DNA of 64,000 nt from Parafannyhessea umbonata (lineage in GTDB: Bacteria; Actinomycetota; Coriobacteriia; Coriobacteriales; Atopobiaceae): NCBI RefSeq assembly GCF_900105025.1, contig NZ_LT629759.1, forward strand, positions 558,001-622,000. The letters are read 5' to 3'. This document shows positions 9,344 through 18,123 of the stretch, piece by piece. Both the position numbers and the translations under genes were made by a program. The notes under the pieces are model-generated. The model did not search any database and was not told where the DNA came from. It saw nothing but the letters and a program-made list of their open reading frames with translations. Position 1 is the stretch's first letter, and each line of letters begins with the position of its first letter.

Positions 9344-10279
9344 GTGTCATCACAGTCCAGACCATCCTCAGAGGTGGTTGGCGTCTCTCCCAAGCGACGG
9401 ATTGAGCGCAGGGGCCAGATCGTCACTGGCCTCTGCGTCATGCTTGTAGTCGTCTTGGTGTTGACGCTCATCTTCATGGTGTGTTCGAGGGGCATCTCTA
9501 CCTTCGCGAAGGACGGCATTCCGCTTGGGTCCTTCTTCGCTGGCACAACGTGGAACCCGCACCAGAACGGTGCCGACGGGGTCCCGCTCGTGGGCGCCCT
9601 GCCCATGATCGTCGGGTCCTTCTCGGTCACGCTGCTCTCGTGCCTGCTTGCGCTGCCGTTCGCACTTGGTGCCTCCATCTTCGTGGTCGAGGTCGCCCCC
9701 GGCTTCGGCAGCCGCGTGTTCCGGCCTCTGACGGAGGTGCTCGTCGGCATCCCGTCCGTCGTGTTCGGCCTCGTCGGCCTCGGCGTCGTCGTTCCGTGGA
9801 TGCGCGGAATCGTCGGCGGCACGGGTTACGGCATCCTTTCCGCCTCCATCGTGCTCGCCGTCATGATCCTACCGACGGTCACGTCGCTCTCGACCGATGC
9901 CCTCGCCGCCGTTCCCAATGCGTATCGCGACGGCTCGTACGGCCTGGGCTGCACGCGGTGGCAGACCGTCGTGGGCGTCGTGCTGCCGTCTGCCCTGCCC
10001 GACATCATGACTGCGGTCATCATGGGCATGAGCCGCGCGTTCGGCGAGGCGCTCGCCGTCCAGATGATCATCGGCAACGCGCCGCAGATGCCGGCCGGTC
10101 TGTTCACGCCTGCCTCCACGCTCACGTCCGTCCTCACCATGGGCATGGGCAACGAGGCCATGGGCACCGTTGCAAACGACGTTCTCTGGGCGCTCGCCAT
10201 GGTGCTTTTGGCGATGTCGCTCGTCTTCATCCTCATCGTCCACCTCATCGGAAGGAAGGGGGGCGTAAGGCATGACTAG
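9344..10279 (+). CDS. pstC: Phosphate ABC transporter permease PstC
   Basis: Integral membrane subunit of the Pst importer, 311 residues, GTG start after AAGGGAGAAG. About six membrane helices are apparent. The cytoplasmic coupling loop reads SRAFGEALAVQMIIGN, the EAA-like motif that contacts PstB. A large extracellular loop between helices 1 and 2 is normal for PstC. The end overlaps pstA by 8 bp. Confidence 0.94.
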   Translation: MSSQSRPSSEVVGVSPKRRIERRGQIVTGLCVMLVVVLVLTLIFMVCSRGISTFAKDGIPLGSFFAGTTWNPHQNGADGVPLVGALPMIVGSFSVTLLSCLLALPFALGASIFVVEVAPGFGSRVFRPLTEVLVGIPSVVFGLVGLGVVVPWMRGIVGGTGYGILSASIVLAVMILPTVTSLSTDALAAVPNAYRDGSYGLGCTRWQTVVGVVLPSALPDIMTAVIMGMSRAFGEALAVQMIIGNAPQMPAGLFTPASTLTSVLTMGMGNEAMGTVANDVLWALAMVLLAMSLVFILIVHLIGRKGGVRHD

Positions 10280-11252
10280 CAAAGGCGCCGCGGGCGAGAA
10301 GAGCGCCGCCGTCGCGGCGGCCAAGGGCCGGGCGGCAGCCCCCTCTGCCGACTACACTGCCACCGTCAGGCGCGCCCGCGTCCAGGACAAGGCCGCAACC
10401 GTCATCCTCACGGCCATAGTCGCGCTCATCATCGCGGGCCTCGCCGCCATCATCTGCTACATCCTGGTGTCTGGCGCAGGCAAGCTCGTCGACCCCGGCT
10501 TCCTCACGAAGAAGCCGGAGCAGTTCAGAGCCGGCGGCGGCATCGGCCCCGAGCTCTTCAACTCCTTCTACCTGCTCATCCTCACGCTGCTCATCTCGCT
10601 TCCCATCTCGCTTGGCGCGGCGATCTTCCTCACGCAGTACGCGCCGCAGGGCCGCGCCACCAACGTCGCGAAGACCGCGATCGAGACCCTGTCGAGCCTG
10701 CCCTCCATCGTCGTCGGCCTCTTCGGCATGCTGACGTTCGTGCTCACGTTCCACTGGGGCTTCTCCATACTCTCCGGCGCCCTCGCGCTCACGATGTTCA
10801 ATATCCCCATCCTCGTCCGCGTCATCCAGCAGGCGCTCGAGGCCGTCCCGCGCGACCAGCGCGACGCCGCGCTCGCGCTTGGGCTCACGCGCTGGGAGGC
10901 CACGGTTCACGTCCTGGTGCCGGCGGCCATGCCCGCAATCGTCACGGGCGTCATCCTGTCCGCCGGGCGCGTCTTCGGCGAGGCCGCGGCCCTCATCTAC
11001 ACGGCGGGACAGTCCGCCCCGGCACTCAGCTGGGCGGCCCCCATCACGAGCCTCTCCAACCCGCTGAACGTCTTCCGACCGGCAGAGACGCTTGCCGTCC
11101 ACATCTGGAAAATCAACTCCGAGGGCGTCGTCCCCGATCTCACGGCCGTCTCGGCCGGCACCGCGGCAGTCCTCATGGTCTGCATCCTCGCGTTCAACAT
11201 AATCGCCCGCATCGCGGGCCGCGCGCTCGAAAGGAGGCTGACGGCAGAATGA
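10272..11252 (+). CDS. pstA: Phosphate ABC transporter permease PstA
   Basis: Second membrane subunit, 326 residues. An Ala/Lys-rich N-terminal extension of about 35 residues (containing AAGEKS) precedes six predicted helices. The coupling loop is GRVFGEAAALIYTAG. It overlaps pstC by 8 bp and pstB1 by 4 bp, so the permease and ATPase genes are tightly coupled. Confidence 0.94.
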   Translation: MTSKGAAGEKSAAVAAAKGRAAAPSADYTATVRRARVQDKAATVILTAIVALIIAGLAAIICYILVSGAGKLVDPGFLTKKPEQFRAGGGIGPELFNSFYLLILTLLISLPISLGAAIFLTQYAPQGRATNVAKTAIETLSSLPSIVVGLFGMLTFVLTFHWGFSILSGALALTMFNIPILVRVIQQALEAVPRDQRDAALALGLTRWEATVHVLVPAAMPAIVTGVILSAGRVFGEAAALIYTAGQSAPALSWAAPITSLSNPLNVFRPAETLAVHIWKINSEGVVPDLTAVSAGTAAVLMVCILAFNIIARIAGRALERRLTAE

Positions 11253-12040
11253 CCGACGCAACGCCCATCCAGGCAAGGCCCATCGACCCCGTGCTCCACA
11301 CGCACGACGTCACGGTCGACTACTCGGGCAAGCGCGCACTTAACGAGACGAGCCTCTCGTTCGAGAGCGGAACCGTCACGGCCCTGATAGGGCCGTCCGG
11401 CTGCGGCAAGTCCACGTTCCTGCGCAGCATCAACCTCATGAACAGGGAGATTCCCGGCTGCGTCATCGGCGGCAAGGTCGTGTACCACGACATCAACGTC
11501 AACGCCCGCGGCATCGATACCCTGTGGCTGCGCAAGCGCGTCGGCATGGTGTTCCAGCAGCCAAACCCGTTCCGCAAGTCCATCTACGAGAACATCGCAT
11601 TCGCGCTCAAGAGCCACGGGATGACCAAGCGCTCCGACCTCGACGAGCGCGTCGAGAAGAGCCTGCGCGCCGCCGCCCTGTGGGACGAGGTGAAGGACAA
11701 GCTCCGCGATTCCGCCTATGCACTTTCGGGAGGCCAGCAGCAGCGCCTGTGCATCGCCCGGACGCTGGCGCTCGAGCCGGACGTCGTCCTCATGGACGAG
11801 CCCTGCTCCGCGCTTGACCCCATCGCGACGTTCGCCATCGAGGAGACCATCACCGACATGGCGAGCCGGGGCATCTGCGTCATCATCGTCACGCACAACA
11901 TGCAGCAGGCGAGCCGCGTGTCCAACCGCACGGCATTCTTCCTCATGGGAAGCATGGTAGAGTTCGGCGAAACGCCTCAGATCTTCGGCGCCCCGAAGGA
12001 CCAGCGCCTCAACGACTATCTCAACGGGAGGTTTGGCTAA
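11249..12040 (+). CDS. pstB: Phosphate import ATPase PstB, first copy
   Basis: ATP-hydrolysing subunit of the Pst importer, 263 residues. Walker [10 protein letters not shown], the PstB-typical FQQPNPF, signature LSGGQQQR and Walker [14 protein letters not shown] are all intact. The Cys in the Walker B region is unusual; most PstB, including the next gene, have Thr there. A second pstB follows with one shared base, so the two may form a heterodimer or be used alternately. Confidence 0.94.
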   Translation: MTDATPIQARPIDPVLHTHDVTVDYSGKRALNETSLSFESGTVTALIGPSGCGKSTFLRSINLMNREIPGCVIGGKVVYHDINVNARGIDTLWLRKRVGMVFQQPNPFRKSIYENIAFALKSHGMTKRSDLDERVEKSLRAAALWDEVKDKLRDSAYALSGGQQQRLCIARTLALEPDVVLMDEPCSALDPIATFAIEETITDMASRGICVIIVTHNMQQASRVSNRTAFFLMGSMVEFGETPQIFGAPKDQRLNDYLNGRFG

Positions 12041-12792
12041 TGGCAGAGAGCATGTCAGTCCAGAACCTCAACCTCTGCTACGGCGACCACCAGGCTCTGA
12101 AGGACATCACGCTCGATATGCCCGCCGGCGAGGTCACCGCCTTCATCGGTCCGTCCGGATGCGGCAAGTCGACGCTCCTGCGTTGCCTCAACCGCATGAA
12201 CGACCGCATCGAGGGCTGTCGCGTGGAGGGCAAGGTGCTCCTGGGCAAGACGGACGTATACGAGAAATACGACGTGTACGAGCTGAGGCGTCGCGTGGGA
12301 ATGGTGTTCCAGAAGCCCAACCCGTTCCCGCTGTCCATCTATGACAACGTGACGTACGGCCCGAGGCACTACGGGCACCACGGCAAGGCGGAGCTCGATG
12401 AGATCGTCGAGACCACACTCAGGGGCGTCGGCCTGTGGGACGAGGTGAAGGACAAGCTCGACCACTCGGGCCTGTCGCTTTCTGGCGGCCAGGCGCAGCG
12501 TCTGTGCATCGCACGCGCCCTTGCCGTGAACCCAGAGGTGCTGCTCATGGACGAGCCCACCTCTGCCCTCGACCCCATCTCCACGGGTCTCGTCGAGGAG
12601 CTTGCCGTCAAGGTCTCCAAGGAGCACACCGTCATCATCGTCACGCACAACATGGAGCAGGCCACGAGAATCTCGTCCAAGTGCGCGTTCTTCTACCTGG
12701 GCGAGCTCGTCGAGGCTGCCCCGACGCCCATGCTATTCGCCATGCCCAAGGACAAGAGGACCGAGGACTACCTCACGGGAAGGTTTGGATAA
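12040..12792 (+). CDS. pstB: Phosphate import ATPase PstB, second copy
   Basis: Second ATPase of the operon, 250 residues, with [24 protein letters not shown] and [12 protein letters not shown] intact. It is clearly a paralog of the preceding gene but diverged along most of its length, so the duplication is not recent. The stop overlaps the phoU start by one base (TAATG). Tandem pstB genes occur in some Gram-positives; the functional split is not evident from sequence. Confidence 0.94.
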   Translation: MAESMSVQNLNLCYGDHQALKDITLDMPAGEVTAFIGPSGCGKSTLLRCLNRMNDRIEGCRVEGKVLLGKTDVYEKYDVYELRRRVGMVFQKPNPFPLSIYDNVTYGPRHYGHHGKAELDEIVETTLRGVGLWDEVKDKLDHSGLSLSGGQAQRLCIARALAVNPEVLLMDEPTSALDPISTGLVEELAVKVSKEHTVIIVTHNMEQATRISSKCAFFYLGELVEAAPTPMLFAMPKDKRTEDYLTGRFG

Positions 12793-13460
12793 TGGTTACC
12801 ACCAGAAGCGCCTACATCAGGCAGATAGACCAGCTCGACGGCCACGTCTCCGTCATCGGTCAGGCCGTCGTCGAGGACATCCGCAACACCGCCCTTGCCA
12901 TCGGCCAGGGCAACAAGGCCGCGGCGCAAGAGGTCGCGGACGGCCACGACGCCTTCGAGCGCCTGCACCGCAACGTCGAGGACACCTGCATGAGCCTCAT
13001 GCTCCTGCAGCAGCCCATGGCAAGCGACCTCCGTCTGGTCACCGCCTCGTTCAGGGCGATCTCCGACCTCGCCCGCATCGACGAGATGGCCTACGAGACG
13101 GCGCTCCTCTCCATGGAGGTCGACCTCGGCACGCCGAAGGAGCTTGCCGACTTGCTGGTGGCCATGGCGAACAACGCGGCTAAAATGGTCCTGCAGGCCG
13201 TGGAGTCGTTCGGCAGCGGCGACGTCTCCGTTGCGGAGAACGTCTTCGTGGAGGACGACACGATGGACAGGCTCTACGAGAAGGTTCGCAAGAGCGTCGT
13301 CGACCTCCTCAAGGCGGGCGAGGAGCCTGCGAGCGTGGCTCCAGAGATCCTGTCCGTCGCGAAGTACTACGAGCGTATGGGCGACCACGCGCAGAGCGTT
13401 TCGGACTGGTCCATCTTCCGCGCTACGGGCTCGTACCGCGGACGCACGATGGGGGAATGA
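12792..13460 (+). CDS. phoU: Phosphate-signalling protein PhoU
   Basis: Links transporter activity to the PhoR-type kinase and represses the Pho response under phosphate excess. The protein has 222 residues and two helical repeats with the metal-binding acidic motifs FEARID-like segments (ISDLARIDEMAYE in the first repeat, AKYYERMGDHAQ in the second). It starts at ATG 12792, overlapping the pstB stop. Cytoplasmic, membrane-associated by function. Confidence 0.93.
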   Translation: MVTTRSAYIRQIDQLDGHVSVIGQAVVEDIRNTALAIGQGNKAAAQEVADGHDAFERLHRNVEDTCMSLMLLQQPMASDLRLVTASFRAISDLARIDEMAYETALLSMEVDLGTPKELADLLVAMANNAAKMVLQAVESFGSGDVSVAENVFVEDDTMDRLYEKVRKSVVDLLKAGEEPASVAPEILSVAKYYERMGDHAQSVSDWSIFRATGSYRGRTMGE

Positions 13461-13466
13461 CAGAAC

Positions 13467-14144
13467 GTGATTTACTACGTCGAGGATGACACCAATATCC
13501 GCGAGCTGACGATTTACGCCCTGAAGCAGGCGGGTATCGAGGCAGAGGGGTTCTCGGACGACACGGAGTTCCGCGTGGCGTGCGCAAAGCGCGTGCCCGA
13601 GGCGGTGCTGCTTGACATTATGCTGCCAGATACGGATGGCCTTCAGATTCTGAAGCGCATCCGTCGCACGCCCGGTCTCGAGAACGTTCCGGTCATGATG
13701 CTCACGGCCAAGGACACGGAGCTGGACACCGTCCGTGCGCTCGACAACGGCGCGGACGACTACCTGGCGAAGCCCTTTGGCATGATGGAGATGGTCAGCC
13801 GAGTGCGTGCCCTTCTCCGCCGTGCGGGAAGAAGTGCCACGGGCGAGAAGAACGAGGTCCTCTCGCTGGGGCCGCTCGCGCTGTGGCCAAAGCGCCGCGA
13901 GGTGACGCTCGAGGGCGCCGAGATGGCGCTCACCCAACGGGAGTTTGACCTGTTGGAGTTCCTGATGCGCTACCCCGGCGAGGTCTTTAGCCGCGAGGAG
14001 CTGCTCCAGCGGGTGTGGGGCTGGGACTTCGACGGTGGGTCGCGCACGGTCGACGTGCACGTGCAGCAGCTGCGCGCGAAGCTCGGCGACCATGCGGACC
14101 TCATAGAGACGGTGCGCGGCGTGGGGTATCGCGCGCGCGGATAG
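13467..14144 (+). CDS. OmpR/PhoB-family response regulator
   Basis: Two-component regulator, 225 residues, GTG start 6 bp after phoU. The receiver domain has the acidic pair EDD at 6-8, phosphoacceptor Asp50 in LLDIMLPD, Thr80 and Lys102 in LAKPF. The C-terminal winged helix (about 128-222) has LTQREFDLLEFL and the TVDVHVQQLRAKLG recognition helix. Its place after phoU makes it the likely PhoB/PhoP equivalent that binds the repeats upstream of pstS. Confidence 0.93.
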   Translation: MIYYVEDDTNIRELTIYALKQAGIEAEGFSDDTEFRVACAKRVPEAVLLDIMLPDTDGLQILKRIRRTPGLENVPVMMLTAKDTELDTVRALDNGADDYLAKPFGMMEMVSRVRALLRRAGRSATGEKNEVLSLGPLALWPKRREVTLEGAEMALTQREFDLLEFLMRYPGEVFSREELLQRVWGWDFDGGSRTVDVHVQQLRAKLGDHADLIETVRGVGYRARG

Positions 14145-14154
14145 CAGGCAAAGC

Positions 14155-14182
14155 CGCGGCCCTCGCACATGCGGGGGCCGCG
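14155..14182 (+). terminator. GC hairpin between regulator and kinase genes
   Basis: CGCGGCCCTCGCA and TGCGGGGGCCGCG form a 13-bp stem with one wobble and a minimal loop, followed by TTT. It starts 11 bp after the regulator stop and ends 18 bp before the kinase start. It could act as a partial terminator that lowers kinase relative to regulator, or as an RNA-stability barrier. Confidence 0.6.
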
Positions 14183-14200
14183 TTTGGATGGGCGGCGACC

Positions 14201-15640
14201 ATGGTGGAATTCAAGTTGGTACGGACTGCGCGCAAGGGCGGGGAGTCGCACGGCGGGGCCTCGCTCTCGCGTCGCATCTTCCTCGCGCTCGCAGGGGTGT
14301 GCGTGGCGGCGTGTCTGCTCGTCTCGCTTGCGTCCGCCTACATCTACCAGCGCTCCGTCGTGGAGGACGCCTCGGCGGGCCTCGGGCGCGAGTGCGAGGC
14401 TGTGAGCTCGACCCTCAACGAGACGGCGCGCTCCGGTCGAAGCGAGTCCGTCGTGCTGCGGGGGCTTGATTTGGGCGACGTGCGCGCGACGCTCGTCGCA
14501 AAGGATGGCACGGTGCTGTACGACTCGCTCGTATCCGCGGCGTCGCTTCCGAATCACCGCTCGCGCCCGGAGGTCGCCCAGGCGCTCAAGGGAGGCAGGG
14601 GTAGCTCGGAGCGCGACAGCGAGACCGTGGGCTACGTGAGCATCTACCAGGCGCAGCGCCTGGACTCCGGCAACGTGCTCAGGCTGTCTGAGGACCGCGA
14701 CGGCATCATGCGCGTCATCGCGAACGACCTGTGGTTCGTCATAGGCACGGTCGTCGTGGTGGTTGGCGTGTCATGGGTCGTGTCGCGTTCGATCGCGTGG
14801 CGCTTTGTGCAGCCAATACTGGCGATTGATACCGCCTCGGGAAACGCGGTCTCGCCGTACGAGGAGCTCGACCCGCTTGTGAGGCGCCTGAACGAGCAGC
14901 AGGTCGAGCTGAAGGCCCGGATGGACAGGATCATGGACGCCGACGTCATGCGACAGGAGTTCACGGCGAACGTGACCCATGAGCTGAAGACTCCCATCGC
15001 GTCGATCTCCGGCGCATCCGAGCTCCTGCGAGACGGCTTCGTGCGCTCGGAGGACGTGCGTGACTTTGCAAGCCGCATCTACGGTGACGCCCAGAGGCTG
15101 TCGAGCCTCGTGTCCGACATCCTCATGCTCTCGAAGATGGACGAGTCAGAGCGCGTGGGCGACCAGGCCCTCTTTGGCGAGCCGCAGGACGTGGACCTGC
15201 TGTCCGTGGCGCAAGACGTCGTGGACCGGCTTCAGGACAGAGCGTGCAAGGCAAACGTAACGCTGCGCGTGCAGGGCGCGAACGTCCGCGTAAGCGGCTA
15301 CCCCCGCCTTCTGGACGAGCTCGTCAAGAACCTGTGCGACAATGCCATCCGCTACAATCGCACGGGTGGTTCCGTGCATGTGTTCGTGCTGCCCGTGAAC
15401 GGCCATCCCACCCTCAGGGTGACGGACACCGGCGTCGGCATTGCGCCGGAGGATCAGCCAAAGGTGTTCGAGCGCTTCTATCGCGTGGACAAGAGCCGCT
15501 CGCGCGCAAGCGGCGGCACGGGCCTTGGCCTTGCCATCGTGAAGCACGCGGCCGCGCTGCACGGCGCCACGATCAACCTTTCCAGCGAGCTTGGCCGCGG
15601 CACCACGATTACGGTCACGTTCCCTTCGGAAGACAGGTAG
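14201..15640 (+). CDS. Sensor histidine kinase of the phosphate operon (PhoR-like)
   Basis: Membrane kinase partner of the preceding regulator, 479 residues from ATG 14201 (the first start after the hairpin that keeps the signal-anchor helix; its ribosome site is weak). Helix 1 spans about 24-46, an extracytoplasmic sensor of about 140 residues follows, then helix 2, a short HAMP-like link, the dimer/phosphoacceptor segment with His260 in VTHELKTPIAS, and the ATPase domain with NAIRYN, DTGVGI and GGTGLGLAIVKH. In PhoR proteins PhoU and PstB set kinase activity; here this is inferred from gene order. Confidence 0.9.
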   Translation: MVEFKLVRTARKGGESHGGASLSRRIFLALAGVCVAACLLVSLASAYIYQRSVVEDASAGLGRECEAVSSTLNETARSGRSESVVLRGLDLGDVRATLVAKDGTVLYDSLVSAASLPNHRSRPEVAQALKGGRGSSERDSETVGYVSIYQAQRLDSGNVLRLSEDRDGIMRVIANDLWFVIGTVVVVVGVSWVVSRSIAWRFVQPILAIDTASGNAVSPYEELDPLVRRLNEQQVELKARMDRIMDADVMRQEFTANVTHELKTPIASISGASELLRDGFVRSEDVRDFASRIYGDAQRLSSLVSDILMLSKMDESERVGDQALFGEPQDVDLLSVAQDVVDRLQDRACKANVTLRVQGANVRVSGYPRLLDELVKNLCDNAIRYNRTGGSVHVFVLPVNGHPTLRVTDTGVGIAPEDQPKVFERFYRVDKSRSRASGGTGLGLAIVKHAAALHGATINLSSELGRGTTITVTFPSEDR

Positions 15641-15668
15641 GCGGAACACCCCTTGCCATACCGTGCGG

Positions 15669-16019
15669 ATGGGCTGCGCAGATAACGTGGACAAGTGTTG
15701 GGTTACGCTCGAGGGCGGCGGGCGCGTCCTGCGGCAGATGCTATCCTGTCGTAAACGACCGGATGGGAGCATCTTGCGCAGGAACATCATCCCCATAGGC
15801 GACGTTATCGCCGTCAACCAGATGTTGGAGCGGCGGGGCAGCGCGCTTCGCGTCCACATGCACGACGCGTGCGGTGGCCAGTCCTTCTCGCTCCGCGCGG
15901 ACGACGGCACGTCCGCGGACGAGGCCAGTCGCCAGGCGGTGGGGGAGTTCTTCTCTGCCCGCGGACATGCGGTGGAGTTTTCTGCCGGTGGCGGCGACTT
16001 CTGGGCGGTACGCCCATGA
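15669..16019 (+). CDS. Small protein with HDACGGQ motif, unknown function
   Basis: About 116 residues from ATG 15669 (a GTG at 15663 is also possible; no good ribosome site is seen for either). No transmembrane helix or signal peptide. It has Cys at positions 3, 10, 27 and in the motif HMHDACGGQSF; a related RDAC-type family of small Coriobacteria/Clostridia proteins comes to mind, but I cannot confirm it. The last bases overlap the GtrA start (ATGA), so both are probably translated together, 28 bp after the sensor kinase. Confidence 0.55.
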   Translation: MGCADNVDKCWVTLEGGGRVLRQMLSCRKRPDGSILRRNIIPIGDVIAVNQMLERRGSALRVHMHDACGGQSFSLRADDGTSADEASRQAVGEFFSARGHAVEFSAGGGDFWAVRP

Positions 16020-16732
16020 GTGCCAACCAGAACGACAACGTGCAGGGGACGCGCGGCCAGGACGCCGCGGGCGAGAAGAGCCTGACCCAGAGGCTCCGCG
16101 GCATGCTCGGCGAGCGCTTCACGCGCTTCGTGGGGTCGTCCCTCATCAGCACCGCGCTCGACCAGATTCTGGCGTTCCTGCTGTTTGGCTGGCTGCGCGG
16201 GGTGTTCGTCTCGTCCGACTTCCTGCGCATCTTCACGGCGACGCTCGTTGCGCGCGTGTGCTCCGTGGCGCTGAACTACGCCATCAACATGAAGCGCGTC
16301 TTCAACGACGACAAGGCCGACCACGCAAAGATCGAGGAGGCGCACGCGGCGCAGCTCGCCGGCGCCGACGAGGTCGAGGACGTGGAGCTGGACGAGGACG
16401 ACGAGGCCGGCATCGACTTCGACGACATCGTGGAGGGGCCGGACGACGAGGTCCGCCTTGGCCAGGTCGAGGTCCGTCCCATGCGCGAGAGCCTGCCCCG
16501 GTTCATCGCGCTTGCAGCCTTCGTGCTGTTTCTTTCCAGCGTGGGCGTCTACATTGGCCATGTGATTCTGGGGTTCAACGAGAGCGCCTCGAAGATCGTG
16601 TGCGACATGCTGCTGTTCTTCGTGAACTACTACTTCCAGCGCACGTGGGTGTTCGCGCGCCGCAAGCGCAAGGCCCACAGGGTGCGCGTGCGTCGCAGGC
16701 ACCGCAGGGAGAGGGGCGAGCAGTCCTCCTAG
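16016..16732 (+). CDS. GtrA-like membrane protein with acidic loop insertion
   Basis: 238 residues, start at ATG 16016 overlapping the upstream stop. The pattern is four membrane helices in two pairs, as in the GtrA family (polyprenyl-phosphate-linked sugar translocation, cell-surface glycosylation): FVGSSLISTALDQI and VARVCSVALNYAINMKRVF in the first pair, FVNYYFQRTWVFARR at the end. Between helices 2 and 3 lies a roughly 60-residue, very acidic segment (about residues 100-160) that normal GtrA proteins of about 130-150 residues lack. A basic tail ends the protein. Substrate unknown. Confidence 0.8.
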   Translation: MSANQNDNVQGTRGQDAAGEKSLTQRLRGMLGERFTRFVGSSLISTALDQILAFLLFGWLRGVFVSSDFLRIFTATLVARVCSVALNYAINMKRVFNDDKADHAKIEEAHAAQLAGADEVEDVELDEDDEAGIDFDDIVEGPDDEVRLGQVEVRPMRESLPRFIALAAFVLFLSSVGVYIGHVILGFNESASKIVCDMLLFFVNYYFQRTWVFARRKRKAHRVRVRRRHRRERGEQSS

Positions 16733-16745
16733 AGACACGTTCGCA

Positions 16746-16776
16746 GGCGCGGTCGGGCTTCCGGCCGCGCCGTTTT
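16746..16776 (+). terminator. Intrinsic terminator after the GtrA gene
   Basis: GGCGCGGTCGG (16746-16756), loop GCTT, CCGGCCGCGCC (16761-16771), followed by GTTTTC. An 11-bp stem with one wobble plus a T-run. It ends the plus-strand pst-to-gtrA run just before the convergent hydrolase gene. Confidence 0.85.
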
Positions 16777-16779
16777 CTG

Positions 16780-17661
16780 TTACGCCATCGCGATGGTCGC
16801 GAGGGCCTCGCGTGCGACGTCCTCGGGGGCCTCCTTGGGAAGGACGTGTCCCGCTCCCGGTACGATGACGAGCCTGGAGCCGGGTATGGACACGTGGATG
16901 AGGTCCGTCTCCTCGCGCTTGATCTCGTCGAACTCGCCTGCCATGACCGTCGTGGGGCAGGTTATCTGCGAGAGGCCTGCCGGGTCGATCTGGGGATAGA
17001 CCACCATCATGTGCAGCAGCTCCGCCGTGGTGCGCGCCTCCTGGGGCGTGGGCCTTACGAGGCTGGGGTCCACGTCGCGACGGGAGCCGTCGCCCTTCTC
17101 CCAGAAGTCTGCCCATGCAAGGAGGCTCTGCGCGGCCTGCTCCATCTGGAACGAGTCGTCCACGCCGTCGGGCGAGAGGTTGGCGCCGATGGAGAGGAGC
17201 GAGAGCGCAAGCTCCGGATGGTCGCGCGCGATGAGGAGCGCCTCGATCGCGCCGTCCGAGAAGCCGAGCAGGTGCGCCTTGCCAAAGCCGAGCGTCGCAA
17301 GCGCGGCCAGGGCGTCGTCGGCCATGAGTTCGTAGGTGAGCTCTTCCGTGCCGCGCGTGGACTTGCCCTGCGCGCGCGAATCGACGGCCACGACCGGCCG
17401 ACCCGACGCGCAGACGGCGTCGATCACCTGGCCAAAGATGCCGTGCTCCTCTCCGTTGCCGTGGAGCATGAGCACCGGGTCCGGCATCTGGGCGGCGGCG
17501 TCGGCAAGGTCTGCGTCGGCCGCGCGGGCAAACGAGTCCGGCACGTACGCGAACGCGGCAATTTTTGCGCCGTCTGCCATGGGCACGAGGCGCGCCGCGG
17601 CAAGATGTGCCGTCGGCAGGAGGTAGGGACTGGGGAAGTGGAGCTGCGGACGCTCGGGCAT
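16780..17661 (-). CDS. Alpha/beta-hydrolase
   Basis: 293 residues. Shows the alpha/beta-hydrolase landmarks in order: PVLMLHGNGEEHGIF (oxyanion region), nucleophile elbow LLGFSDGA with Ser, acid in AGEFDEIKREE, and the catalytic His in GAGHVLP. No signal peptide, so cytoplasmic. The GNGEEHG oxyanion motif and lack of a large lid suggest a small-molecule esterase/hydrolase; substrate unknown. ATG preceded by GGAGG. Convergent with the GtrA gene, divergent from the surface protease. Confidence 0.85.
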   Translation of the reverse strand: MPERPQLHFPSPYLLPTAHLAAARLVPMADGAKIAAFAYVPDSFARAADADLADAAAQMPDPVLMLHGNGEEHGIFGQVIDAVCASGRPVVAVDSRAQGKSTRGTEELTYELMADDALAALATLGFGKAHLLGFSDGAIEALLIARDHPELALSLLSIGANLSPDGVDDSFQMEQAAQSLLAWADFWEKGDGSRRDVDPSLVRPTPQEARTTAELLHMMVVYPQIDPAGLSQITCPTTVMAGEFDEIKREETDLIHVSIPGSRLVIVPGAGHVLPKEAPEDVAREALATIAMA

Positions 17662-17741
17662 GGTGGCCTCCTTCGTGGACTTACACGATGGTAGCCCATG
17701 CGGCGTCGCGCGTCATGGCAGCCGTAGGGGGCTTCGGCAAC

Positions 17742-17808
17742 GCGGGCTGCGGCAAGTCGCGGTCCGCAGCCAACGGGGGAGGGCCGCCCGGCGACTCTGG
17801 CGCTTCTC
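17742..17808. repeat. 67-bp direct repeat, copy A
   Basis: Starts GCGGGCTGCGGC and ends CGGCGACTCTGGCGCTTCTC. It matches copy B (20847-20914) over its whole length with about nine differences. The 5' half holds a hairpin GGCTGCGG/CCGCAGCC; the differences in copy B keep pairing through wobbles. It lies upstream of divergent genes, so it is not a terminator of either. Confidence 0.8.
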
Positions 17809-18123
17809 ATCTATTTATTGAATGTGTATTTACGTAAAAATATATCCATAAGAGATAGCATGCATTGCAATACAAGATGAGGGCTATAGAGATTCAAGAA
17901 AGTTGGTCATCACAACGCGAGATAGCTCCATAAGTGATGCTAATTGCTGCTTAAATAGCAGCTTATCAACTTGATTATAAACTTCCTCCGTTTAGCGACA
18001 GCAACCTACCATTTAACAACTGATGTTAGAGATAGTTATCTGTAACAAAGCTGAAATACTAAGCTGTGACTCGTTGGCGTATCAATCTAATCATGCCTTG
18101 CATAGGTGTGGGAGAGGGGCTGC
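17809..18123. other. AT-rich upstream region of the surface protease
   Basis: About 300 bp of strikingly AT-rich DNA in a GC-rich genome (long runs such as TATTTACGTAAAAATATATCC near 17825). It contains a small hairpin GCTGCTTAAATAGCAGC near 17945-17962. No open reading frame is supported. It probably carries the protease promoter and regulator sites, and its composition hints at foreign origin. No exact promoter is claimed. Confidence 0.6.
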
